Shown here: in pieces, positions 52,038-59,737 of the stretch
Numbering within the stretch: position 1 is the stretch's first letter
How the letters are laid out: each line of letters opens with the position of its first letter
Assembly: GCF_003633725.1 (NCBI RefSeq)
Contig: NZ_RBIJ01000003.1
Coordinates: forward strand, 149,680 to 213,679
Direction of reading: 5' to 3'
DNA from: Brockia lithotrophica
Lineage (GTDB): Bacteria; Bacillota; Bacilli; Thermicanales; DSM-22653
Length of the DNA: 64,000 nt
Made by a program: the position numbers and the translations under genes
Notes under the pieces: model-generated
Told to the model about the DNA's origin: nothing
What the model saw: the letters and a program-made list of their open reading frames with translations, nothing else
The model's database searches: none

Positions 52038-53393
52038 CTACGCCTCTCCCTCCGCGAACGTCGGCCCCAAAACGCGGCGGTACCGCTCCGCTTCGTGGCG
52101 GAGGAAGTGCCGCACGAGGGCGTCGAAAAAGCGCTCTTCCGCCTCCGCCTCGCCCCCCGAGGCGACCTCGGGAAAGACGCGTTCTACCGCAGCGCGGAGT
52201 GCGGAATCCTCGAGGATGCGCCGGAGAAACGACGGCGGCCCCTCGAGGGCGCGAAAGGCGAGCTCCTGAAGGCGCGCGTACGCATCCTCGCGGCGGATTC
52301 CTTGGGCGACGAGGAGGTCGAGGAGGAGGGAGGAGGCAAACAGGCCGCCCGTGCGCCGCAGGTTTTCCCGCATCCGTGTTGGGTCGACCTTGAGGTGTAC
52401 GAGGAGTTCACGCGTGCGCCAGAGCATGTAGTGAAGGACCGTCGTCGCGTCGGGAAAGATCACGCGTTCTACGGAGGAGTGGGAAATGTCCCGTTCGTGC
52501 CAGAGGGGGACGTTTTCGAACGCGGCGAGCATGTAGCCCCGAAGAAGGCGCGCCAGGCCGGAGACGTTTTCGAAGCCCACTGGGTTTCGCTTGTGCGGCA
52601 TCGCCGACGAACCCTTCTGGCCAGGGGAAAAGCCCTCCTCCACCTCCTCCACTTCGCTCCGGGCGAGATGGCGCATTTCCACGGCGAGGTGTTCGAGGGA
52701 TGTGCCCAGAAGCGCGAGGGCGGCGAGGTATTCGGCAAAGGTGTCGCGCGGGAGGACCTGCGTCGCCGCAGGCGCCGGCTCGAGGCCGAGGCGCCGCAGC
52801 GCCGCCTCTTCGATTTCCGGGGGAAGGTGGGAAAACGTCCCTACGGGACCGGCGATCTTCCCCCGCGCCGCACGCCGCGCCGCCGCCCGCAGGCGTTCTT
52901 CGCCGCGGCGGAGCTCGTCGTAAAAGCCGAGGAGCTTGAGGCCGAAGGTCGTCGGTTCCGCCGCCTTCCCGTGGGTACGGCCGAGGATGGGAACGCCGCG
53001 GTAGGTGAGGGACATATCCCTGAGGAGCTGCAAAAGGCGGTCGAGCTCGGCGAGGAGGAGTTCGGAAGCCTCCCGGAGGAGAAGCGCCCACGCCGTGTCT
53101 ACGACATCGGCACTCGTAAGCCCGTAGTGTACCCATCGCCCGGCGGGGCCGACCTGCTCGGCGACGTGCTCGACGAAGGCGATCGTGTCGTGGCGCGTGC
53201 GCGCCTCGATTTCCGCGATGCGCGCAGGGTCGATGCGCACCTCCCGCTTGAGCACGGCGAGGTCTTCGGGGGGGACGACGCCCGCCTCGGCGAGCGCCTC
53301 GAGTACGGCGAGCTCTACCCGCCACCACGCGTGAAACCGGTTTTCTTCGGACCAGAGGCGCGCCATTTCCGGTCGCGTGTAGCGCGCGAGCAC
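52038..53393 (-). CDS. purB: adenylosuccinate lyase
   Basis: 451-residue lyase acting on both SAICAR and adenylosuccinate. N-terminus RYTRPEMARLWSEENRFHAW; HYGLTSADVVDTAWAL; catalytic His in GRTHGKAAEPTTFGLK; the signature loop SSAMPHKRNPVGFENV carries the catalytic Ser. GTG start with GGGAGG only 3 bases away. It directly follows purE with 45 bases between, where Bacillus has purK. Confidence 0.97.
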   Translation of the reverse strand: MLARYTRPEMARLWSEENRFHAWWRVELAVLEALAEAGVVPPEDLAVLKREVRIDPARIAEIEARTRHDTIAFVEHVAEQVGPAGRWVHYGLTSADVVDTAWALLLREASELLLAELDRLLQLLRDMSLTYRGVPILGRTHGKAAEPTTFGLKLLGFYDELRRGEERLRAAARRAARGKIAGPVGTFSHLPPEIEEAALRRLGLEPAPAATQVLPRDTFAEYLAALALLGTSLEHLAVEMRHLARSEVEEVEEGFSPGQKGSSAMPHKRNPVGFENVSGLARLLRGYMLAAFENVPLWHERDISHSSVERVIFPDATTVLHYMLWRTRELLVHLKVDPTRMRENLRRTGGLFASSLLLDLLVAQGIRREDAYARLQELAFRALEGPPSFLRRILEDSALRAAVERVFPEVASGGEAEAEERFFDALVRHFLRHEAERYRRVLGPTFAEGEA

Positions 53394-53438
53394 CTTCCTC
53401 CCGCCTTTCCCTAGAATTTTCCGTTGACGGACGCCCGC

Positions 53439-53933
53439 CTACTCTTCCGCCTCGCGCCTAAGGTCGCGATCGCGGGCGCGGATTTCCTCGCGCCGCGCGG
53501 CGCGATGCGAGCGAAGCCGTGCGGCGAGTTCGGGATCTTCTAAGGCGAGGATGTGCAGGGCGAGGTAGGCGGCGTTTTCTCCGGCGTTTACCCCAACGGT
53601 CGCCACGGGAACGCCCGGGGGCATCTGGGCGATGGACAAGAGCGCGTCCACGCCGTGGAGCGGGCCCACGGCGAGAGGCAGACCGATCACGGGGAGGACG
53701 GTTTGGCCTGCAACCACCCCCGGGAGGTGCGCCGCTAGACCTGCGGCGGCGACGATCACGCGCACCCCGCTCCGCTCCGCTTCGCGCACGATCGCGAGGA
53801 CATCTTCGAGATTCCGGTGGGCGGAGGCGATCCGGACGTCACCGGGTTCGCCAAAGCGGGCCAAGACGTCGAGGAGCGGCCGAACGCGCTCGAGGTCCGA
53901 AGCGCTGCCCAACATGACGAGAACGCGCGCCAA
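53439..53933 (-). CDS. purE: N5-CAIR mutase / AIR carboxylase PurE
   Basis: 164 residues. MLGSASDLERVRPLL, catalytic His in IASAHRNLEDV and LAAHLPGVVAGQTVLPVIGLP identify PurE. The TTG start is chosen for GGAGGG 5-8 bases upstream and the family N-terminus. Normally it rearranges N5-CAIR made by PurK; no purK is present in this operon. PurE could run on CO2-derived carboxyl groups or on spontaneously formed N5-CAIR at high bicarbonate, or purK may lie elsewhere. First gene of the operon. Confidence 0.94.
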   Translation of the reverse strand: MARVLVMLGSASDLERVRPLLDVLARFGEPGDVRIASAHRNLEDVLAIVREAERSGVRVIVAAAGLAAHLPGVVAGQTVLPVIGLPLAVGPLHGVDALLSIAQMPPGVPVATVGVNAGENAAYLALHILALEDPELAARLRSHRAARREEIRARDRDLRREAEE

Positions 53934-54002
53934 TCTCCATCCCTCCGCGGGGAAAGGGTGGGCCGTGCGGGAAAGCGCCCGCAACTCGCCGGAATCGGCA
54001 AT

Positions 54003-54015
54003 AACCCCGAACAAT
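54003..54015 (-). promoter_or_regulatory. PurR-type operator (PurBox) at the pur promoter
   Basis: On the plus strand AACCCCGAACAAT matches the Bacillus PurBox AWWWCCGAACWWT at 11 of 13 positions, including the CCGAAC core. It overlaps the predicted transcription start of purE. A second box in inverted orientation at 16-17 bases, usual for PurR, is not evident; a weaker match lies at 54046-54058. Confidence 0.55.
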
Positions 54016-54023
54016 CCCAGGGT

Positions 54024-54032
54024 ATTGTACCA
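54024..54032 (-). promoter_or_regulatory. extended -10 promoter of the pur operon
   Basis: Minus strand TGGTACAAT, an extended -10, gives a start near 54017 and a leader of about 84 bases before purE. No purine riboswitch motif is seen in the leader. Confidence 0.6.
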
Positions 54033-54137
54033 CACCTACCGCACAAAATGCGAACTCGAACGGGAGAAGAAGAGAAAACGTTCGACGTTGTGTCCGTTCC
54101 GGGGAGACGGGGGGGTTCGCAATGCCCCCGCATTTTT

Positions 54138-54158
54138 GATAGGCTACAGGTGCCTATC
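54138..54158 (+). promoter_or_regulatory. inverted repeat before the psiE-like gene
   Basis: GATAGGC-TACAGGT-GCCTATC, a perfect 7-bp inverted repeat 19 bases before the psiE-like ATG. It could be an operator or a leader hairpin. Confidence 0.4.
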
Positions 54159-54177
54159 GTACGCGGGAGGGATTTCC

Positions 54178-54651
54178 ATGCGGCGCTCGATCGTCCGCCT
54201 GATTGGGGTGTTCGAAGAAGCCCTTGCGGTGATCATCATCCTCGCCGTAACCTTCGAAGGCATCGCGATGCTCGGCGACCTCTACCGCTACGTGTCCACC
54301 TGGGAACTCTCCACGCACTTCCCGCAATTCCTCGCCGACGTCCTCTTCTACATCATCGGCCTTGAAATCGCCCACCTCCTCATCAGCCGAAGTCCCGTCC
54401 TCATGCTCAACGTCCTCATCTTCGCCATCGGCCGAAAGGTGATCATCCAAAGCGAGACGGTCGGGGAAATGCTCGTCGGTTCCTTGGCGATCGCCCTCCT
54501 CTACGTCCTCTACCGCATGTTCACCCACGAAGAGGCGTCGCCCCCCAAAACGCGCCTCTCCTTTTCCTGGACGCGCGGTCCCGTCCCCCAAAAGGAAGAG
54601 GGGACGAGCGAAGCAGGGAAGGGAACGGCCGAACAACCCTCGGCAAGGTAA
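54178..54651 (+). CDS. PsiE-like (phosphate-starvation-inducible E) membrane protein
   Basis: 157 residues with about four membrane segments (near 10-30, 45-68, 72-95 and 98-115), followed by a hydrophilic tail rich in Lys, Glu and Pro. The region EIAHLLISRSPVLMLNVLIF, then AIGRKVII, resembles the PsiE family. Function unknown. ATG behind GGGAGGGATTTCC. Divergent from purE and convergent with pbuG. Confidence 0.68.
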   Translation: MRRSIVRLIGVFEEALAVIIILAVTFEGIAMLGDLYRYVSTWELSTHFPQFLADVLFYIIGLEIAHLLISRSPVLMLNVLIFAIGRKVIIQSETVGEMLVGSLAIALLYVLYRMFTHEEASPPKTRLSFSWTRGPVPQKEEGTSEAGKGTAEQPSAR

Positions 54652-54654
54652 AGA

Positions 54655-54687
54655 AAACGAGCGGTGTCGCAGGACACCACCCGTTTT
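54655..54687. terminator. two-way terminator between psiE-like gene and pbuG
   Basis: GGTGTC-GCAG-GACACC flanked by AAAACG and CGTTTTG: short T runs follow the stem on both strands, and the element lies between two convergent genes. Confidence 0.65.
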
Positions 54688-54735
54688 GCGGCCAAAGCCC
54701 GTCGGCAAAGGCACGAGAACGCACCGGTTACGGGA

Positions 54736-56058
54736 TCAAGGCACGAGAAAGACGAAATACAGGAGAAACGCCGCTCCCAGTACCCAAAGGAGAGCGTGTA
54801 CCTCCCGGGCCTTCCCCCGGACAAGCTTGAGGACGGGGTAGAGGATCACGCCGGCGGCGATGCCGTTCATGATGCTCGTCGTGAGCGGCATGAGGATCAA
54901 GGTGAAGAACGCCGGCGCCGCCTCGTCCCACTCGTCCCACCGGATCTTGCGCACGCCCCGGGCCATGAGCACGCCGACGACGATGAGCGCCGGCGCGGTC
55001 ACGGAAGGGGTAACCACGCCGAGAAGGGGGGCGAAGAAGAGGCTCAGAAGGAAAAGTAGCGCCACGACGACGGCCGTAAGACCCGTGCGTCCCCCGGCGG
55101 CGACGCCGGCGGCCGATTCGATGTAGGAAGTCGTGGAAGACGTCCCCAAAAGCGCCCCGGCGAGGATCGCCGAGGCGTCGGCGATGAGGGCGCGGCCGCC
55201 CCCCTTGAGCTTCCCCTCCTCCAAAAGGCCGGCCTCCTCCCCGACGGCGACGAGCGTCCCCGTCGCGTCGAAGAAGTCCACGAAGAAAATCGTGAGGACG
55301 ACGGCGAGGAAGGCAGTCGTATGCGTCCAGAGTCCGGAAAAGTCGAGCTTGAGGAAGGTCGGGGCGAGGGAAGGAACGGCGCCGACCACGTCGCCAAGCC
55401 CACGCGGAGCCGGAATCACCCCCGTGAAAATCCCGGCCGCCGCCGTGAGGACCATGCCCCAAAAGACGGCCCCCCGCACCCCCCGGGCGTAGAGGAGGAG
55501 CGTCGCCGCGAGGCCGAAGAGCGTGAGGAGCGCCTCCGGTCGGTGAAGTTCGCCGAGAACAGGGATGTTGGCGCCGGAGGCGACGGTGACCAGGCCTCCG
55601 TTCCTGAGGCCGATGAAGGCGATGAAGAGCCCGATCCCCGCCGTCGTCGCAGACTTCAACCCTTCCGGAATTGCGGCGATGATCGCCTCCCGAAGTCCGG
55701 TGAGCGTGAGGAGGAGGAAGAGCAAGCCGGAGACGAACACCGCGCCGAGGGCGACGGGCCAGGGGATGTGCATCGCCCCCACGACCGTGTACGCGAAAAA
55801 GGCGAGGAGTCCCATCCCCGGCGCCTGCGCCACGGGAAAATTTGCATACAGACCCATGATGAGCGTGCCGACGGCGGCGGCAAGGGCCGTAGCGACGAAC
55901 ACGCTTTCCCGCGGCATTCCCGCCTCGCCGAGCACCTGGGGAACGACGAAGAGCACGTACGCCATGGAGAGAAAGGTCGTGAGTCCGGCAAGTACCTCGC
56001 GGGAAACCGTCGTCCCGCGTTCGTGCAGAGAAAAGAAGCGCTCCAAAGCAGAAGACAA
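54736..56058 (-). CDS. pbuG: NCS2/AzgA-type purine permease
   Basis: 440-residue permease with 12-14 membrane segments, probably taking up hypoxanthine/guanine. Typical: GLTTFLSMAYVLFVVPQVLG, FPVAQAPGMGLLAFFAYTVV, FFVDFFDATGTLVAVGEEAG and GTSSTTSYIESAAGVAAGGRTGL up to 20 residues each. The AzgA family usually has Asn in GMGLNAFF; Leu replaces it here. TTG start behind AGGAGGGG. It follows guaA by 85 bases, the same order as in Bacillus. No guanine riboswitch is seen in that gap. Confidence 0.88.
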   Translation of the reverse strand: MSSALERFFSLHERGTTVSREVLAGLTTFLSMAYVLFVVPQVLGEAGMPRESVFVATALAAAVGTLIMGLYANFPVAQAPGMGLLAFFAYTVVGAMHIPWPVALGAVFVSGLLFLLLTLTGLREAIIAAIPEGLKSATTAGIGLFIAFIGLRNGGLVTVASGANIPVLGELHRPEALLTLFGLAATLLLYARGVRGAVFWGMVLTAAAGIFTGVIPAPRGLGDVVGAVPSLAPTFLKLDFSGLWTHTTAFLAVVLTIFFVDFFDATGTLVAVGEEAGLLEEGKLKGGGRALIADASAILAGALLGTSSTTSYIESAAGVAAGGRTGLTAVVVALLFLLSLFFAPLLGVVTPSVTAPALIVVGVLMARGVRKIRWDEWDEAAPAFFTLILMPLTTSIMNGIAAGVILYPVLKLVRGKAREVHALLWVLGAAFLLYFVFLVP

Positions 56059-56143
56059 GCGGCACCCCTCCTGAGGTAACAAAGGCGACGATCGGCCCCG
56101 ACGGCGACCGGCAACCCGATTCGCGCCTCGGGCTACAGGAGCA

Positions 56144-57454
56144 TCACTCCCACTCGATCGTTGCCGGTGGTTTGTCCGTGACGTCGTAGACGACGCGAGC
56201 GACGGCGGGAAGTTCGGTCGTAAGCCGGTGGGCGATTTTGCGCAGGAGCTCGTAGGGGAGTTCGGCGGCGCGGGCGGACATCGCCTCCTCGGAAACGACG
56301 GCGCGGACGGCGACGACTTCCCCTTCCCGCCTCCGTCCGTCCTTCGCCCCTACGGTTCGAACCCCCGGAAGCACGGCGAAGTACTGCCAGAGGGTGGGGG
56401 CTACGTCCGACGAACCAATCTCCTCGCGCACGATGCGGTCTGCCTCCCGGAGGAGCTCAAGCCTCTCCGCGGTGACCTCGCCGACGACGCGTACGGCAAG
56501 GCCGGGACCGGGAAAGGGTTGGCGCTCCACGAGGGAAGCGGGAAAGCCGAGGTGGCGGGCGATCTCCCGAACTTCGTCCTTGAGGAGCGGACGCAAGGGT
56601 TCGACGAGCGTAAAGGACACGCGTTCGGGCAACCCCCCAACGTTGTGGTGCGCCTTGACCCCTCCGCGTCCCACGCTCTCGATGAGGTCGGAATACACCG
56701 TACCCTGCACGAGGTACGCAACGTCCGGGATGCCGGCAACCTCCCGTTCGAAGACGCAGATAAACGTCTCGCCTACGGCGCGGCGTTTCGCTTCCGGGTC
56801 GACGAGGCCACGAAGCGCCGCGAGAAAGGCGTCCCGCGCGTCCACCCGGCGCACGGGAAGGCCGAGGATTTGCGTGAGCGCGGCGGGAACCTCTTCCGCC
56901 TCTCCCGCTCGCAGGAGGCCGTGGTCGACGAACAGGGGCACAAGGCGATCCCCAAGGGCTCGGGCGACGAGGGCAGCGGATACCGCCGAATCGAGTCCGC
57001 CGGAAAGGGCGACGACGGCCCGACCTTCTCCGAGGTGTGCGGCAAGCTCCGCGACGCAGCGTTCGGCAAACGCGATCGGCGTGTAGGCCGGCCCGCCCCC
57101 GACGAGTTCGCGAAGGGCGGCGAGGAGCTGGGAAAACCCTTCGTCGTCGGAAAACGAGACAAAGGCGTTCTCCCGCGTTCCGGAAAGAAACGTCTCTCCG
57201 TCCGGCGGAGCCGCTCCTTCTTCCCACAGCACAGGGACCCCTGCGGTGCGAAAGCGGAAAAAGAGTTCGCGTTCTTCCGGGGTCCAAAATCCCTCCTCCG
57301 TCCGGGGAAGGACGAGGGCGGCGGGGAGGTCGTCGCGTTCTCCCGGAAGCGGAAGCTCCGCGTAGATCCCCGCCCGGCGCAGGCGGCGAAGGAGGCGTTC
57401 GTCGGCGGTAAAGACGAGAACCCACGGGCGGAAACGGCAGGTAACGAGGGACAT
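56144..57454 (-). CDS. guaA: GMP synthase GuaA with vestigial glutaminase domain
   Basis: 436 residues instead of about 515. The ATP-pyrophosphatase half is complete: P-loop ALSGGLDSAV (residues 149-158), FVDHGLLRAGEAEEV, AHHNVGGLPERV, RQPFPGPGLAVRVVGEV and the C-terminal YDVTDKPPATIEWE. The N-terminal half still aligns at its start (VLVFTADERLLRRLRRAGIY, then PVLWEEG against PVLGICYG) but lacks the catalytic Cys and the whole region with GVQFHPE: about 125 residues remain of about 200. ATG behind GGAAGGAG, single unbroken frame. Expected to amidate XMP with free ammonia. Confidence 0.93.
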   Translation of the reverse strand: MSLVTCRFRPWVLVFTADERLLRRLRRAGIYAELPLPGERDDLPAALVLPRTEEGFWTPEERELFFRFRTAGVPVLWEEGAAPPDGETFLSGTRENAFVSFSDDEGFSQLLAALRELVGGGPAYTPIAFAERCVAELAAHLGEGRAVVALSGGLDSAVSAALVARALGDRLVPLFVDHGLLRAGEAEEVPAALTQILGLPVRRVDARDAFLAALRGLVDPEAKRRAVGETFICVFEREVAGIPDVAYLVQGTVYSDLIESVGRGGVKAHHNVGGLPERVSFTLVEPLRPLLKDEVREIARHLGFPASLVERQPFPGPGLAVRVVGEVTAERLELLREADRIVREEIGSSDVAPTLWQYFAVLPGVRTVGAKDGRRREGEVVAVRAVVSEEAMSARAAELPYELLRKIAHRLTTELPAVARVVYDVTDKPPATIEWE

Positions 57455-57484
57455 GGGCGTGCTCCTTCCCTACGGTGGTTTTCC

Positions 57485-59737
57485 TTACGAGTTTACGGAA
57501 GATGGGGGACGGGGGCGAAACGAGGGGACGGCGCGGCAGAGGTACCGCCACAGACAGCGCGGAAGGTGGCGGCGTACGCTCGCCGCAAACTCCCGCTCGC
57601 GCGCGAGAAATTCCGCATCCTCCCGAGGCGGAGGTCCGTAGTAGGCGGCAAGGTACGCTTGCGTCAGGCGCCGAAACGAATCTTCTACATCTCCCCGAGG
57701 TAGGCGGGCGGCATACGCCCCTACGGCCTCGCCGCGTTCCCTGGGGCCGCCGCACAGCCCAACGATCCACAGGGCCTTGCGGTACCTCCGCCGAAGCGCT
57801 TCCCGATCGAGGGGGGGCGAGCGCCTCCCCCTTCGGCGGCGGGAAAAGGCAATCCCCGCCACGAGTCCCGTCACGACGAGGGCGAGCCCTCCGAGAACCA
57901 ACGTGCTTGCCGGCGCAGGGATCGGGGAAGAGGAGGTTCTGCTTTCGGATGGCCCGGGTGCCTGCGTATCCTTCCCGGTTTCCGGAAGCGGTGCAGGTGC
58001 AGACGGCGAAGGGGTCGGTACGGGCGCGTCCGCAGACCGTGCCGTCGCTTCAGGAACGCGCGCCCCGGGGGTGACCTCGAGCGGGACAAACCCCAGCCCC
58101 TCGAGGTACACCTCCGCCCAGGCGTGGGCGTCGCGGTCGCGCAGGACGACGTGCAGGCCCTGGGAATCGGAGCTCACCTCGCCGGGTCCGTACCCCACGG
58201 CAAAGCGGGCGGGAACTCCGGCCGCACGAAGGAGGACGACGGCGGAGGAGGCAAAATGCTCGCAGTACCCGCGGCGCGTCGCGAAGAGGAACTCCGCCAC
58301 GTAGTCTTCGCCCGGACGTAGGAAGGGGACGTCCCACGTCTCGTAGGTAAAGTTTCCCTCGTCCCGAAGGTACGCCTGCACGCGCCGGGCGAGGCGCCAC
58401 GCCTCTTGGGGGGTCTTCGGCGGGCGATCTCCCCCGAGAGCCTCGAGGCGCAGACGGGAGGCTAGCTCGCGCACCGAGGGAGGAAGGTCTTGGGGGAGTT
58501 CGAGGGAAGTCGGCGGAGGGGGCGGCGTAGAACGTGGAATTGCCTGTGCGAAGGGAGACGCCTCGAATTCCGGCGTGTAGGGGACGGCGCGCACGGTGTA
58601 CGGTACGCCGATGGGGACCCCCTGCCACGCCCCGCGTCCGAGGAGGTACAGGGGGTGTTCAGCGCCTTCAAACGAAGCGTACGGGCGCTCGAGCACACCC
58701 GGAACGGGAACGTCCCGCAGACGGGCGACGATCTCCAGATCGACGCCGGGACCCGAGGGGACGGCGAGAAGAGGGGCGGCAGGGGCGTCGGGCGCGACCT
58801 CCCAACCCTTTCCCGTGTAGACGTCGTAGGCGGCGGTGCGCCAACGCGTCGGAACTGGAGAACCCGCAGGTAAAGAAACCGTCGCGTGCACCTCGCCGTA
58901 GGCTACGAAGGGGCCGCCCAAGGGGTGAACCGCGGCGGACGTCCCCGGCGCAGGAGCCCGCGCCGTACGGGCGGAGAGGCGTTGCGTGAGCCCCGGCCAC
59001 GGGTCGTCCCACGCGGGCGGCGGTTTGGGGAGAGCCGCGGCAGTGCCCAGCACGCTCGCCCCGAGGAGGAGAAATACGAAAAACGCGAGAAAGGCTCTAC
59101 GGGGGACGAGGAGCCGCAATCCCTCAGCCGTAGAGAGCAGGTAGAGCACGGCCGCGCCGACAAGGCACAAGGTGAACCGCGGCTCGGAAAGCCCGATCGC
59201 CTCTCCGGAAAACCCGAGGTACGCCTCGCCGACGCCCACGAGGACGAATGTCAGGAATACCCAAAAGAACCCCAGGCGGCGGAGGGAGCGAAGGGCCAAG
59301 AGGTACATCCCCACGATCGTGAGGTCGAAGGCGAACGTCCGAAGCGCCGGAAACGCATCTTCCCGCCAAAGCGCAAGGGCGACTTCTGGACTCCAAAAGA
59401 GCGCGGCATACCCGACCTCTGCCTCGCGGAGGAGGGCGAAAAATCCCCGTTCTCCCGGGAAGGTCCCTAGGGAGTAGGCGATCGCCGCAACGCCGGCTAA
59501 GGCACGTACCGCAAAGGAGGAAGGGACGCGAAACGGCCAGAGCCCGCCGACGGCAAGGGCGAAAAAGAGGAGCGCGTAGTGGGCCAAGTACCCCCGCTGA
59601 ACATGTCCAAAGGCGGTGAGCGCCGCAACGGCCGCAAACCCTAAAAACGCAAAGGAAGCCCCCTCCACGAAGGAAAAAAGCCAACCTTCCGGAGCGCAGA
59701 GAAGAGAAGAACGACGTGCGGGCGTCGGGGACGTCAT
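57485..59737 (-). CDS. membrane-anchored transglutaminase-like protein (YebA-like)
   Basis: 750 residues. About seven N-terminal membrane segments (residues 20-240) precede an outward region with a transglutaminase-core domain: Cys in RRGYCEHFASSAVVLLRAAG, His in DAHAWAEVYLEGLGFVPLEV and Asp in that turn. A Pro/Thr-rich linker and a last membrane segment (LVLGGLALVVTGLVAGIAF) end in a DUF4129-like tail. ATG overlaps the DUF58 stop behind GGAGGAAC. With MoxR and DUF58 it forms a conserved unit of unknown role at the cell surface. Confidence 0.9.
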   Translation of the reverse strand: MTSPTPARRSSLLCAPEGWLFSFVEGASFAFLGFAAVAALTAFGHVQRGYLAHYALLFFALAVGGLWPFRVPSSFAVRALAGVAAIAYSLGTFPGERGFFALLREAEVGYAALFWSPEVALALWREDAFPALRTFAFDLTIVGMYLLALRSLRRLGFFWVFLTFVLVGVGEAYLGFSGEAIGLSEPRFTLCLVGAAVLYLLSTAEGLRLLVPRRAFLAFFVFLLLGASVLGTAAALPKPPPAWDDPWPGLTQRLSARTARAPAPGTSAAVHPLGGPFVAYGEVHATVSLPAGSPVPTRWRTAAYDVYTGKGWEVAPDAPAAPLLAVPSGPGVDLEIVARLRDVPVPGVLERPYASFEGAEHPLYLLGRGAWQGVPIGVPYTVRAVPYTPEFEASPFAQAIPRSTPPPPPTSLELPQDLPPSVRELASRLRLEALGGDRPPKTPQEAWRLARRVQAYLRDEGNFTYETWDVPFLRPGEDYVAEFLFATRRGYCEHFASSAVVLLRAAGVPARFAVGYGPGEVSSDSQGLHVVLRDRDAHAWAEVYLEGLGFVPLEVTPGARVPEATARSADAPVPTPSPSAPAPLPETGKDTQAPGPSESRTSSSPIPAPASTLVLGGLALVVTGLVAGIAFSRRRRGRRSPPLDREALRRRYRKALWIVGLCGGPRERGEAVGAYAARLPRGDVEDSFRRLTQAYLAAYYGPPPREDAEFLAREREFAASVRRHLPRCLWRYLCRAVPSFRPRPPSSVNS

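Noticed and set aside
56059-56143. Guanine riboswitch before pbuG
   Set aside because: 85 bases without the conserved junction sequences; the gap holds only the ribosome site and GC-rich spacer.
57455-57484. Missing GuaA glutaminase segment hidden by a frameshift or in the upstream gap
   Set aside because: Only 30 bases separate guaA from the upstream stop codon, the frame is unbroken from a good ribosome site to the stop, and neither neighbouring frame encodes a GICYG or HPE motif.
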